DNA of 64,000 bases from Aphrophora alni (GCA_963513935.1 OY740766.1:6479000-6542999); one strand, 5' to 3'; positions 11,300-25,017 are shown, counted from the stretch's first letter. A program made the numbers and translations. Notes: generated by a model from the sequence alone, not told the origin.

Positions 11300-14152
11300 G
11301 TATGTGCAAATATGTTTTTTTATAATACATTAGTTTTTTTTGTGTGTGTAATCAATTAATATACCAGTTTTAATTGTATTAACGTTTGTTTTATTTTCTT
11401 ACATATATATAGCTTAGGAAAAGTTATGTTATGGGTACTTAAAATCAGTATTGATTATTTCTTAGAAATATCCATTTTGAGATCTCAAGAGTCCAATTAT
11501 TTAAAAAAAATAAATAACCTCTAGATGTCTGTTATTAGTGCAGTGCTCTGAATCTGAACGGATGGACCAATTTCTATAAAATTTAGAAAGAGGTCATATT
11601 TTACTATAATATACTCATGTTTTTTTTTTTTCGACTTTTATATACAAAAATGTTTTTGTAACAATATTTATTCAATTTTGCTAAAATAAAACTTCTAAGA
11701 ATCTAAGTGTATTGTTCACCAACTCTAAAAATGGTGTTTTAAGATTTAATGGTAAAAACTAGAAAGAACCATCGGTGCGGTCTTAGCAGGTCAACTATCT
11801 CAAAATGGACTCATGTGATGATTAAATTTTGTTGAAATGTGAAGGTTTTTGCAAAATCAATGTATCAAGCAAACAAAATAAACCTAGATCACCACAGAGT
11901 TCATTTTTAGTTTACTATTAAATTGTAAATTTCTTTAAATGTAAATGTGGCTTGATACCAAAATGTTTTGATATTGTGCTGGCAAATTTTGAGACATTCT
12001 AAGACGGTCTGATTGTTATTTTCACTTTTTGACCGATAACTCCAGAATCAACATTTTTAGATTGATGGTACCTAACGTTTTTTTCCCTGGTTAGATTTTG
12101 GTTGAATATATTATATTGGTGAGAATGTTGGCACATTGTCTGTGTACTGTGTATTTGGGACTGACACAGTTTTGTTTGAAACTAGACTTAGGTATTTCAT
12201 TTAAATAATTTCAGGTACAATGACCGTTACATTTAACCTTTGTAAACCATTTATAAAATTTAAACATAGTTCCCATTTAGATCATTGCTTTAAAATGGTC
12301 ATATCTAACTCTGGATTATAACAATAACTTGTTACGTTTATTTTTATAATAACAATAACTAACACATCAATGATGTACAATTTAACAATGTCTTTTTTGT
12401 TAGTCAGTATCAAATAATCTAACAGCACTCTTTTGAGGGGTTTTATATAATACAAGGCATACGAAAAATAACTTATTATTTTAATAATAATGCTGGCTAT
12501 TAAAAACAACATTATAGTTAGAAAATTGTTATTATTACAAATGAAAAGTACTTGATAAAAATCATTGGCCTAAAGTTGTGAACCTATACATGTTAGATTG
12601 CTTTTTCTGTTGGGTGATGTATGGTTACCACTTTGAAGTTCTCTTCTAACTGTAATTCTAGCTTTCCCAATAAAAACTTGCTACCAATTATAGCTTCCAA
12701 TTTTTCTCATGATAGTGGAGTCAGTACCTTTATTTTATCTAACAATTATGTTATCTTGATTTTTCTCCGTTATTAGACTTTGTTCAACGCTTCTTTGATA
12801 TGTTTTGGAACTTTTACTCGATTTTTCTTCCTTTTTGATATTTTCAACAAATTAATATAAAATGTAAATACAACATTTAACATATTAAAAACATGGCACA
12901 TAAGGTGCACATCATGTGACTGTTCAAGGGGAACTTTTTTTTTTTTTTTTTTTTTAATGGACCATCTCATCCATTTTCTTGAACACCATAGGAATTGAAC
13001 CAGGATTCTCTCGTACAAAGTGAGATTAAAGATCAACCGGATCTCAAATCAAAATTAATATTTGTTTTTTAACTGTTTTCTAGATAAGTTTTCAATCACG
13101 TTGAGACAGGTGTACCTCATAGAATTTTACAAGTTTTTATTTCCCCAGGTTACAAAAATCAGCCTCCTCTAACTTACCCATGAACTATCTCCACATTGCA
13201 TTAATACTCTTTGTTACCCTCAATATGCTTTAGTAAACTATTATTTCAAGTTTATACAAAGATGATAGTAATTTGGTACCAAATTCAGATTATATGGACT
13301 GGATCAAACACTCCATATTTTAATATTAATATTTTCTTCTACATTCATGTCACTCTATGTAATAACATGATATTGTAACTGTATCATAAATATGTTTGAG
13401 AAAAAGTCCAATTGATCATTCAGTAACAGATGTTATTTGTTTTAAAATGTCATATTTCAAACTCCTCAGCAGCAGCCATATGTAACATCTTTCTTTCTTG
13501 CATACATGTAGCTGTATTAAATTGGTTTAAAATCTGTACTGCCATTGTTTACATCAATTATGTAGTGTACGTAATTTGATTTATTCTTACACAGATTTTG
13601 GTTTTGTTTACATTTATAATCCTACTCCTATTGTATGTCAACGTCATTGATCCACCCATTTTTAAACATATCACTAATTTCTTATGCCACCTTCTATGTT
13701 CTCTCTATACATTTTGCAAAGTTGACAATGTTTATCAAATTCTTTGTAGTTTTTGGCAACAACAAATCATAACCTCACAACTGGCAGATTTTTTGAACTT
13801 GGCCTAATATTTGTTCTTCCCCACAACTTTACAGGCTGTTGAAAATGGATGTTATTTTTCAGAGAGCCATCATTTATCAAATTTTGCTGTAATTGCTCCA
13901 AATATCACACTAAGATTGTGTTATAAAAGAAAACAAATTAGGTACACCTAAAATAAGTACAAGGCATTTATTACGTTATTTTATGTATACAGATTCATCT
14001 AGTAAGTTTAGTAGTTAGTTTGAACAAAATTATTGATGCTGTCATTCTTAGTAAGGTTATGTTTAATTTTGTAAAATGTGTTTCAAGTGGTGTAATAACA
14101 TCTGTCGCATGAACTAACATTTGCATGTATTTATATTTGTATATGTATACAG
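11300..14152 (+). other. WNK intron, 2.9 kb
   Basis: AT-rich. Contains a SINE candidate on the - strand (12935-13045). The 11,500-12,300 part looks like old repeat sequence without a recognisable family. No coding evidence. Confidence 0.55.
12935..13045 (-). mobile_element. Candidate tRNA-derived SINE with poly(A) tail
   Basis: Read on the - strand, a segment of about 90 bases contains GGTTCAATTCC, a good match to the RNA polymerase III B box. It is followed about 40 bases later by a run of 21 A (T run at 12935-12955 on the + strand). That arrangement is typical of a tRNA-derived SINE. The A box is not clear and no target duplication was established, so the call is tentative. Confidence 0.45.
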
Positions 14153-14245
14153 AACTTGGGAGTAGGATACATAAATGTGCCTGGGGCTTATACACCAGTG
14201 TTTACACCTGTAACAGCTGTCTTTGCAGCAACTCCTATCTCTCAG
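14153..14245 (+). CDS. WNK: WNK exon: hydrophobic/Pro linker
   Basis: The acceptor TATACAG ends at 14152 and the donor GTATGC starts at 14246. The 93-base, phase 0-0 exon encodes NLGVGYINVPGAYTPVF then a TPVTAVFAATPISQ-type end. It has no recognised domain. Being symmetrical, it could be skipped without breaking the frame. It is supported by codon continuity with both neighbours and good splice sites. Confidence 0.85.
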
Positions 14246-15975
14246 GTATGCATTTTCAATTTTATTTTGCACTTGGTGTCCTAAAAGTACTGGAAGGGTT
14301 AAATAAGGGCAGAAAAATAAGAATTGAGCTACACTTACTGATCACATTGAACCTTTTTTTTTATTACAACCTAATTTGATAAGACTTAAAATTACATTCC
14401 TCCCCTCAGGGTGTTAACTTATATTTTTATTATAGGATTTATATAAAATCATTTTTAAGATAATTTTATTGTTGATACTTTTTTAAAAAATATGCAACTG
14501 TTTATATTCTCAAAAATTGTTGAAATGATAGAATATTCAGCCCTAAAATTACAATGAAGCTTCTAATTGAAAAATGTAGAAGATTAAAATAGCACTAAAA
14601 TCTTACCAATGTGGTTAAATATCTGTAAAACAATAATTTTGTTTGTGAATCCCTCGGATCTTCGAACCCGAGCGACATATAAAAAGGTAATTTAATTTAA
14701 CCGTTAAGTGTAGTCCAGTTCTTCATTTTCTACTGTTTTATTGTTCAAAAATTATTTAGAGATCCTAAATTTATTTGTTCCAGTACTTTTAGAGATCCTG
14801 TATGTTTAAGAAAATATGATCATTGTTCTTAAGATTTTTGTAAATTTCATTTTTAGTGCCTTTTAAAGAAGAAACTAAGCTATTGCAATTTTACAAGACA
14901 AACAATAAAGGAACAATTTTTTAACTATTCATTAACAAAATTTACAGATAGTTCTCCACTTATTGCTAGCTTTATCGATGTTCATGTATCGTTTTATCTA
15001 TTTATCTATTTTACCATTGTATAATGAAGACGTTTAACTATTTTTTATGAAGACGTTTTACCATTGTATAACGTAAACCAATTACATTTTAACCTAGGCT
15101 CTATTGGTAACTTCTATTGAAGGTTAGGTTTGTTGGCCTACTTTTGAATTGGTTTGTTTACATTATGAATTCAGGTTTACTGATAGGCTTCTGAGTTATA
15201 GGATGTTTGATTTTAATACATGATGGGATTTGGACCATTATAAGATGAGAGTTCTGAAAGTGAGGTTGAAGATATCACTATGAATCCGATATGGTCAGAG
15301 TAGGTGGCAGACTTTAGTCTTTAGCTTATATAAACGATTACTGTTCAGTTTGTAGCAGTAAACCTGTCAAAACTTAATTTCAATTGTTTAAAAGTTTTTT
15401 AAATAAAGTACATTGATGAAAAGATTTTCAACATTGGAGCTAAATAATCTATCATTCTTATTTATTTTAATTTTCCTACATAATTCCACAACAGTGTTTA
15501 TAATCTTGAACAAAAGAGGTATTACCTCCTACTAAAGGTTTTAATATGTGAAAGAGATATTTAGATAATTCCCTGCATAGGAAATTCCAAGAACTGACAA
15601 TCGATCTGAAGAGGATCATTAGGTTTATGGGTTTTAAACAATCTTTAAAAATAGATAATTTTAGAATGATTGATTCAGGTTGAATGAAGTATAAAGTTTC
15701 CCGGAAAAATACTTCTTGTACTTAAAGTGCACTTACAACTTCATTTTGTATGTAGTTTTATAAGTTACCTAGGGCTTATGTTTGTCTTAGTTTGTATGAT
15801 ATAATTATAGTCACTTATAACTGGTAATTCACTATGTGTTGTTTTTATACGCAAATTATAACAAATGTCCAAATAAATAATAATAAATTGAATCGCAACC
15901 ATAACCCAACAGCTTACAAAATTGTATACTTAACTTCCACTGTTAAATTGATATATGTATATTGTGTTGTTTTAG
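14246..15975 (+). other. WNK intron, 1.7 kb
   Basis: AT-rich. Nothing recognised on either strand. Confidence 0.5.
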
Positions 15976-17487
15976 GCGGAGATAGTAAATGGGGCAGTTG
16001 TAGTTGAAGGAGGTTCTGGTCCTGAAATAACAGACGTAAGTGATAACGATGGTCAAAGTCAAGTGATACCAAGTGCAATGCTTCCGCTTCAACCTCTGCT
16101 TTATGCTGACACTAGCTCTTATCCTGCACAGTTCCCACAATATACAATGCCTTCACAATACAACCAGTACTCACAGTTCCAAACACAAGTTATTACAGAA
16201 CAGTATACACAGATAACAACTAACCAATCCCAAGCGGATGTAACTAACGTGACATACTCTGTACAAGCTGATAATACTACTCAATTTCCACCACAAGATA
16301 TGACTAAAATTGCATATTCTCTACAGACTGAAAATATTACCCAATATCAAACACAAACAGAGGTAAATGTACCATATTCAGTACAAGCCGAAGTTAATAC
16401 TCAATATCAAACACAGACTGAAATGACGAATATAGCATATTCTGTTAAGAATGAAGTTACTGCTTCCCAATACCAAACGCAGGCAGATGTGGTGTATCCT
16501 GTCCAAACAGAAATAAATCCTACCCACTATCAAACCCAGCCAGACGTAACTAACATAGCTTATTCTATTCAGACTGATAATGTGTCTCAGACTAACATGG
16601 GGTATCCTCCCCAGACTGAAAATGCTACTCAATATCAACCGCAAACAGATGTAACTAACGTTTTGTACTCTGTTCAAACAGAAAATACCCAATACCAAAC
16701 CCAAACTGATGTAACTAACATGGGGTATCCTCCCCAGACTGAAAATGCTACTCAATTTCAACCGCAAACAGATGTGACTAACGTTTTGTACTCTGTTCAA
16801 ACAGAAAATCCTACACAGTATCAAACACAGGTAGATGTGACTAATGTGGTTTATCAGACAGAAAATATTATTCAATATCAAACGCAGGCAGACATAAGTA
16901 ATGTGATATATCCTCTCCAGACAGAAAATTCTACCCAATACCAGACCCAAGCAGATATGACTTCATACACTGTTCAAAGTGATGTTAATGCTACCCAATA
17001 CCAAACTATGACAGATATGACTGCATACACTGTTCAGACTGACATTAATGCTACCCAATACCAGACCCAGACAGATATAACTGCATACACTGTTCAGACT
17101 GACGTTAATGCTACCCAATACCAAACTGAGACCCAGTTTGTTCAACAACCACCACAGCCTCAACAATTTATTCAGATGCAATATCAGTCTGAACCTAACC
17201 AAATAGTTGAGCAGTTGGACTATGTACAAACACAACTTCCTATAGCAATCGATATACTTCCGAAGTCAAACGACGTGCTTCCAATAACAAATGATGTACA
17301 AATGAGTTTACCAGCTGAAACCTATCAACGCCACCCTTCTGTAGAACATGAAGCTGTTTTTGATTCAAACCGTAACGAATGTGAGCAATTGGAAACTGGT
17401 AACTGTGTAATCGTTCCTGCGGATGATACAGTTCCTGCAGTGGACAATGAAATAACAGACATTCCTCGTGATCAAGACTTTCTACAG
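15976..17487 (+). CDS. WNK: WNK large exon with ~20-residue Thr/Gln/Tyr repeats (504 codons)
   Basis: The acceptor TGTTTTAG ends at 15975 and the donor GTATGC starts at 17488, phase 0-0. After about 75 residues of lead-in, roughly 14 degenerate units of 19-22 residues follow (about 16,210-17,130). The typical order is Q-T-Q-T-D-V-T-N-x-x-Y-S-V-Q-T-E-N-x-T-Q-Y. The last three units use an A-Y-T-V-Q-T-D variant. An acidic tail rich in Asp, Glu and Pro ends the exon. I know of no WNK domain matching this repeat. It resembles prion-like low-complexity sequence (Gln, Asn, Tyr, Thr, few charges). A strong internal GTAAGT at 16036 could act as an alternative donor and leave a 20-codon, in-frame mini-exon. 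Confidence 0.92.
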
Positions 17488-20175
17488 GTATGCACAACAT
17501 TAAACTCGCTTACACATATTTGTTGATCTTTATAACATTGTGCACAGCTTTGTTTGTATTGTTGCTATTTAAAGATGTTTGTTACTAGTGTGTTTCCATA
17601 TAAAACCAGGTCTAGCATGTAATAAGATAAAATGTATACTTTTTGCCAACTGACCAGTAACATAAATACTTCTGGCTCACTTACCTGTTCTAAAAACACT
17701 TTATTTGTCAAGTGCTGCGCTCTTCTGAAGATAGAATGAACTAATAGTTATTAAGACATGTGAGAAAATTAATTATAAACTACATTCCTAGAATAAAAAC
17801 TTGCTATTTTTATTAGTAGATACTTCTTAACAATTAGTTGAATATGGACACTTTTATTTATAGGCCTTCATCTACTAATTCCCTTAGGTTTGACAAGTTT
17901 AGTACAGCCTAGTTTATCCAGATTATTGATTGATAATTTCTAGAACTTCTTGTAAATTTATACTGCTGTTCCAAAAGGCTCTGATGTTTTTCTGAGTAGT
18001 TATGAGAGTCTTTGCCCTAGCTTTAGTCCTGGGTGCTTTAACATGGCTCTCTAGGCTATGTTGATGTTTTTCTCATTTGTCATGTTGTAGGTTTATCACT
18101 TGATAATGGTAGTTGGATCTATTGAAACATCATGTATTAGTTTTTATATACATAAATGGATAACAAATGTTCGCTAACTAAATCAGTCATATAAACAAAT
18201 CATTCATCTTTATTAAAATTGTGTTCAAAATAAGTTTTTCTTATTCTCCATGGATTGTAAGGCCACAGGTTTACATGTGATCCACAAATAGATCGATTAT
18301 GAAATATATATATATATATGATCCTTCTATAATTCTTTGCTCTTACAAAACCTATGAGGGCTTTTGGATTAGTTCCAAAAGTATATTTATGGATCTAAAA
18401 AAACCTTCCCAAGTATGATGAAACTCCATTGAACAAACATCACGTTTGTACATGTTCTTCCATTTCTGTTTTTGTAGGAACGGAACCAAACCAACGTTTT
18501 GTTCACCAACCCTACTATTTTTAGATCTCTCATCTATCTCACTGGACACTATGGGCAGTGTCCAGTTAGCAACCTATGTCTAGGTGTAAATCCAATATGC
18601 TACTGAGAGGTACTTTTATGCTTTAACTTAAAACTTATGCAGAATCACCACTCTGATCAGCCTAGGGGTTTTTTTTTTTTTTTTTTTGTTAGTAATTGTG
18701 AACATAAAATATAGCAGTCTTTATTCTTAAAAATTGGTAGTGTCTGTCATATCTGTCTATGTAAAACATATATTTTGTCAGTGATTGCTTTGGTATATGA
18801 TTTAAGCCCTAATCGTAACAGAAAACTTTTAAAATTCAGTTCAGTGCATACCAAGTTTGAACAATTTTTTGCTTAGCAATTTAAGAAGAAATCCATTTTC
18901 TCGTATTATATTTTTTTACGTTTTAGCGGGAACATACATTTTATCTATAAGAAATTTGGCTCCTATTATAACGGTTTATTTTGTAATTTTACTATATTCA
19001 ACATATATTTATGATTTAAAAAACCAAAACATTTATATTTGAAGCATTTGGAATGAAATTTGTAGTACTACTCTGCCTGCCATATACCTTCCATTAACCA
19101 CACTCTTCCCCTTTTTTCTAACTCATAACTCATACAAATTAAAAATTTCTCTAATTTATAAAATGAAATGTGTCTGTTTGTCAGGCTACCCATTTTCATT
19201 ATTTGCAAGTATAATATCTATTTAGGTCTTAGTCTATATTATAATTGGTTCAAACAATAAACAATTTATTAATTTCAACTTTAGTACATGATTATAATGT
19301 TAAAATTGAAAGGATTATTAAAATTAAAATGGTTGAAAGATTATTATAGGCAGCAATTATTCTTTAAAATATAATTAATTAATAATTTTTTGTACTAATG
19401 ATTTTGATCAAATTTTACTTAAAAGTTGTCCCTAAAAACTTTAACTTCATCATTGTGTGCAACGGAAGATGGTGGCTTAATTATGGAAACATCATTGTAA
19501 TGATTTATTTTGGAAGTTGAGTTTACTTAATATAATTTTTTTCTTTGATTGTGGCTCGCTAAAAAAAATAGAGTATAGTATGTATGATTATTCATTAGAT
19601 TATTTTAATTTATCAAAGGTGTAAAAATGAATATAATGTTTTTACTTAAATACACAGATAAATTATTAATTAGATATTTTGAGGTTGTACATCCCTACAA
19701 CGAATGACAGTATATTAATAGGGGTTAATATAAAATGGAAATTGATAAACACTAGTGAATAAAATAATAAAAATACATATTTTGGTCTTATTTTCATTTG
19801 TTTGTAATTTTAGTTAGGCTTCAAAACTAAAAAAAAAGATTTCCAAATATGAAAACCTTTCTGATTGAAATACCTTGCTTATCCATCTGTAATATTTTCG
19901 TTTTTCTTCTACTACAAAACTTCCAGTTTTACACCATCATTAGTAGTATTTAAAAACACATAAAAAAAAAAAAATGGAAAAATGCACAATCCACACAAAT
20001 AAATAGTTGTTTTGAAAACATTTTTAAAAACACTATACAATAGGTTGATTGAAAAGTAATAGGCCTTGCCTATTTTACGTTTTATTACGTTTGTGGACTT
20101 TTTTTAATATTTAAAAAAGTTGCATTGTTTGTGTGTGTGTGGGTTTAAAGAATGTTTGCTGTATGGAATCTTTAG

Positions 20176-20379
20176 TAATATATTTGTTCTACTTACGTCT
20201 GCTCATCCAATATTGTTTCAATGTATTACGGCCGTTTCGACTATTCAGCCATGGTCACATGCGTTATTTTCGGTACTATATATATAACGCATGTGACCAT
20301 GGCTGAATAAGTAGTCGAAACGGCCGTAATACATTGAAACAATTTTGGATGAGCAGACGTAAGTAGAACAAATATATTA
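20176..20379. repeat. Foldback element 1 (arms ~92-96 bp) with hammerhead-like core
   Basis: The left arm 20176-20267 and right arm 20284-20379 are reverse complements apart from a few bases, with a spacer of about 16 bases. The inner part of each arm reads, outward from the centre, CTGAATA (CTGAATAAG on the right), G-T-C-GAAAC, the palindrome ACGGCCGT, then AATAC. This resembles the CUGANGA..GAAA..stem III part of a hammerhead ribozyme with stem II lost. Outer arm sequences differ from those of the other foldbacks. Confidence 0.85.
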
Positions 20380-21663
20380 TTATTTAAAAGCTCTCCAGTA
20401 AGGTGAAGAATATTAAAAGGAATCTTTAGGCTTTTTTTTGTTTGTTTAATGCTGAATCTTTATATGAGGAGGGGGAATTAATTACTGTACAATTTATAAA
20501 CCTGTTATAATTCAAATAACATTCATCCAGAGGAGAAAAAAAAAAAGTTTCTTAACAGTACCCATTCATTTGGAGCCTTGAAAAGGAGCCGGTTTTCAGA
20601 AACACCATTATTAAAGGTGGGTTTAATTGTTTGTTGATGTCATATACAAATCAGATTACTTATGGGGTTTCATGATACTAATAGCATATTAGTATACGTT
20701 GAAGTGCTTATTTTTAGGTTTTTAGCATATTTTCCTTTTACTTACAGATCTGTAAAGAGAAAATTATGTGATAGGTGAAAAAAGTATTTCATTGAATTCT
20801 ACATTTGAGGTATCCCGAACCCAAATGTTTGAACTGATTATGTCCATATTTTAGAAGTGTTTTAATTTTTGTTGTCAAAAAAATTCGGGGTAGCTTCTCC
20901 CATTAGACCAAAACTCAGAAATTCCTTCTTTTTTTTTAAATCTGTTCCAATGATTTTGATCAGCAAGTGCTAAAAAGTAGTTTATAATATTGTTACCTAA
21001 GAATATATATAATAAAAAATACCTAAGAAAAACATATTGTTCGCTATCTCCTGCAAAAATTCTATTTTCTGAGTTATTGGCTAAAAAAGAAACTATGGTT
21101 GCCATTATAATTGTTTTAATATCTATGTTTACGCAAGTAATTTGACCAAATATTAGTGTAAAATGAAAAATTATGTCCTAAACCATTGTGACAAACTGCA
21201 ATTGAACGAAAAGGACAAGGTCATGTGTAATTTGGAAAAAAAGTAAAATATATCTGATTATTCGATCGAGTGTGTTAAATGTTTAAAGGTATATGACAAT
21301 TTAGTTATATTTTATGTGCATTTTGGATAAAAACAAGCATGTTTTGTGAGTGTATGTTCTGTTTTATGTGTAAATCATTCTGTTAATTACTTGACAAAAT
21401 GTTATATCATTTGCGTCAGAAATATTACCCAATATTTTTTTGACATCAAAAATACTGCTCTTGTAAAAAATAGTAATTAATTTTGTAGTAACTCAATTAC
21501 TTTTTTATAAGTTTTACAAATGTATCACATTCTTCCTGCTAGTATTATTTGTATATTTGTGAGTTTGTATAACTTTATCACATAACTGCTGCTTGCATGT
21601 TGCAGGTAGATCTATGTCTTAACTGTAGGGCCAAGTATGTAAACAAGTTAATAATAAAGTTAT

Positions 21664-22858
21664 AGGATCAGGGCGATTCATTATGATATGGAATGGGATT
21701 AGGGCACTAAAATAGAAACAAAGTTCATATAAATTTATATTCGAAAACGCTTTGTTTTCTGTCTGTCAATCTGCTTATCTCTTTTCTAAACAAATTTATA
21801 ATTTTGAAAATTGATGAAATATTTAATCAAAATTTGGTGTACGAATTTTGTATATAACCTTTTACCAGTTTACCAAAAACAAAGACTATTTTGTACATTT
21901 TAAAAATCACAGGTATTTAAAATCTTCATGTTGAATATAGAATGTCTCAAAAACTGTTGGTCTCAATGTTTATGACAATATTATTATTTCTACTATGGGT
22001 AAAATAATAAGTTATTGATAAAAAATATTTCTTTGTAATTGACTACAACACCCAAAAGTTTATAATACCAGTTATTCTTTATTATTATTGGGTGAATTAA
22101 ATTTATTTTAGACTTTATGAATATTTTTAGGGTAAATATTTGGAAAAAAACATTTCTCCGATTTTGAAAATATCCTTTGGTGTTAAACCATTATTTGTTA
22201 TACCTTAGAAACAACATATTTTATAATTCCGAGAATTTTTTTCTCAGAATATTAAGGTGTTCCTTTATTTATAAGGTGTAACATGTAATTCACCCAATAA
22301 TAATAATAATAATGATTAACTGTTGTTATAGACGTTTGAGTGTTGTAGTCAAGTATCAAACAAATACTTCTTTTATTAGTAATTAGGTTATCCTTTGATG
22401 TATAGTAAAAATTATGATTTTGTCATGTTCGTCATTAAAAAGGCAATAAATTTTGTCTCTTGTAAAATAAATTAAAACAATAATTAATGCTTTAACTAGC
22501 GAAACCATGGTCAGCAAGTTTCAATTAAAATATTGTGGTTTATACTAAAAATATTTAAGTATTTTTAAATTTACTTGGTAAATTTATTAAAAATACCACC
22601 AAGTACCTACGGTCTTTAGTATAAATAGTTTTCTTGTAAAACTAATAGTTTTCGAGATATTTGACATTAAATATTTTAAACTACTGTAATTTTGAAAATG
22701 TTCAAAATAAAGTCTTGGTTTTTGGTATATTGATAAAAGGTTACATGCATAAAAAAACATACAGAATGACAGATGGAAACTGAAGCATTTCAGACATTAT
22801 GTTTATAGGACTTTCTTCCTTTTTAGTGTCCTGCCTTATAATGACTCATCCTGAATAA
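21664..22858. mobile_element. Non-autonomous element with long, diverged terminal inverted repeats
   Basis: About 21,664-22,110 is homologous to the reverse complement of about 22,240-22,858. Paired landmarks include TTGACTACAACACCCAAA (22,045) against TTTGAGTGTTGTAGTCAAG (22,340), and ATTGGGTGAATTAAATTTA (22,087) against its partner near 22,270. The ends share a GGATnAGnnnATTCATTAT-like sequence. The arms are clearly diverged, so the copy is old. No transposase remains, so the superfamily is unknown. Confidence 0.65.
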
Positions 22859-23250
22859 AGACGGCAATTTTTTTTGAACAGATGAGTATAGAATAATATT
22901 CTGAAATATGTCTACTCAAAATATATCAAGCAATAGTAATATGACAAAGATAAGGAAGGCAAGACACATATATTTACTTTTTAATATAGTTTAAATATTA
23001 TTATTATGATACAACTAATATGTAATTAAGTAGTTATGCTTTATTTGAATTTGCACCATAGATTTTTGATATTTGTCAGTGAACTATGCAATGGATCTGA
23101 CCTATTTTTTTTTTTAATAGTGTGTATTCCCTCCACTGTATCACCATTTAATGCAGAAACATCTTAGTAATTACTTATAAAGCGTAATCATTATTTATTT
23201 TAAAATGATCCACAAAGAAAAAATATGATTGATATAATGTGATTTCATAG

Positions 23251-23306
23251 GCTGTTTCAGATCAAGGTGTAGACATAGATCAATCCACAGGTCTCAATCA
23301 AGAAGG
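23251..23306 (+). CDS. WNK: WNK short acidic exon before CCT-like domain 2
   Basis: The acceptor ATTTCATAG ends at 23250 and the donor GTAAGA starts at 23307. The 56-base exon encodes AVSDQGVDIDQSTGLNQEG and ends in phase 2. Its last two bases (GG) pair with A at 24404 to give Gly. A similarly acidic, Ser-rich segment precedes the basic RRSKPS stretch in other WNKs. Confidence 0.85.
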
Positions 23307-24403
23307 GTAAGAAGTAATTGTTATCTATTACTAGTTTGATCTGGACGTTTGTTTTACACAATAATGTAAACATAACCTCAAAGTTAATAATAAATATAAA
23401 AATAGCTATTAAGTAAAATTATAATAGGTGGTTTATTTCTTAGGGTAATATTATTCTCATAATATGGATATTAGAATTTACAATTATAATTTTGTACAAA
23501 GTTGAAGTAGATCATACTTAATTTTTATTTTTCAATGAAACTATATTTATAATATGAAACTAAACCCTCGGAACTTTAGAAATAATTCTTTCAAATGTTA
23601 ATGAATTTCTTTGTTATTTATTAGGGAATAAAACTGTAATTATTAACAAAACAAGTGTAATAAATGATTACAAATTTGTATTTATTTAAAGTAACTACAG
23701 TGTGAAAATATAATTTATAAAGGACTCATGGAATTTTTCTTCAGAGTAATATCTGTTTCAAACATTTAAAAATATGTTTTCATTTATAGAATGTTTCTGC
23801 TAGGACTTGCACCATAACGATTAAACTTTCGTTTATATAATAATTTTGTTTAAACAAATTTATTTTTAAAATATGGAAAATCTTACATACTATTTTTAAG
23901 TATAATTTACACTTGTGCTAACATTAAAATTAAATAAGTCCTGTTTCAAACATGTTTTTCTATTATCCATCTTGGCCGTCTTAAACAGCTATTAAATTTA
24001 TCATTATTTTTTTAATTTCTTGCCTCCTAAAAAAAACTTACATTGCTTATATATATTATAAATAATTTATTTATAGCTATTATATAAATTTAATAAATTC
24101 AATGTGATAGTATGACCGAAGTGGTGAAACATCCCTTTTTAATTTTAAAAATTTCCAGCATTTTTTCAACTGTTCGAAGTCAACTGTTCATGTAGTGAAA
24201 ACCAAAGAAATACTGATTGCTGATTTAGAAATATCAAATAATGTTCCTTATTGTTATTTTTGATCCATAATTAATTCTGGTCAAAATTGTTTGGAAGGTT
24301 AATAAAACATGGGGGAATCTATGTTGAAAATTTAAAGGTAAAGTGTTGATCACATGAACTATTAACAAATTAATTTTATTAATAAATTATTTTTTATTTT
24401 TAG
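23307..24403 (+). other. WNK intron, 1.1 kb
   Basis: AT-rich. No repeat or coding feature recognised. Confidence 0.5.
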
Positions 24404-24620
24404 AGTAACTGAAGACGGACAGTCAGATAGCAGACACGGAAGTAAACGTGGTATAATAGCACCTGCTAAACGTCGCAGTAAACCAAGTGGTCCCAAGCTC
24501 ACTGTACTTAGTGCTAATGGTGGAGCTGTGGAATGTCAGCTGGAAACAAGCAAACAGAAAACTGTCACTTTCAGGTTTAATATGGATGACATGGTTCCTG
24601 CAGATGTAGCTAATAACTTG
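24404..24620 (+). CDS. WNK: WNK exon: N-terminal half of CCT-like domain 2
   Basis: The acceptor ATTTTTAG ends at 24403 and the donor GTAAGA starts at 24621. After a basic patch (AKRRSKPSGPKL) comes the diagnostic block V-E-C-Q-L-E-T, K-T-V-T-F-R-F-N-M, then D-D-M-V-P-A-D-V-A-N-N-L. This is the beta-strand half of the second PF2/CCT-like domain, closely matching the family (V-E-C-Q-L-E-T-H, T-F-K-F-D). The domain recognises RFxV-type peptides in WNK partners. This is one of the strongest pieces of evidence for the gene call. Confidence 0.97.
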
Positions 24621-25017
24621 GTAAGATGTTGTCATGTAATGTTGCAACTATTTATATTGAATTTGATTTTCTTTTTTATGTGCAGATACATGCTCTTACA
24701 TGAGATTTTGTTTCCACTTTGGTGATTTGGTGGCGTACTCTTAAAATTTTGTATAAGCAAGTTCTGGAATAATGTCTTTTGAGGTTGCTACAGCTAAAAA
24801 AGTCTTGCATAACTTTGTTACTCATCCATCTCCAAAATCAAATAAAAACCAACTAAACTATTTGTTGAATAAAAAAGTCATTTCTGTAGTCATTTAGATA
24901 GGACCTAAACTAGCTTTACTTTTGTCATAAATTACGTTCTTAGGTTAAAACATATTTGAATAAAATCAAGCTTTTCATAAACAATGTTCAAAGTTCATTT
25001 TTGTATTTATGGTAACA

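Larger units (their letters stand above)
17488..23250 (+). other. WNK intron, 5.8 kb
   Basis: Contains a foldback (20176-20379) and a long-TIR element (about 21664-22858). The remainder is AT-rich, with a T tract near 18668. Sequence at 20,043 resembles a mariner end, but no partner was found. Confidence 0.55.

Noticed and set aside
14645..14685. B-box-like GGTTCGAA on the - strand
   Set aside because: No A box, tail or repeat copy. Probably chance.
20043..20090. Mariner-like terminal sequence (GGTTGATTGAAAAGTAATAG)
   Set aside because: No matching inverted end or transposase was found nearby.
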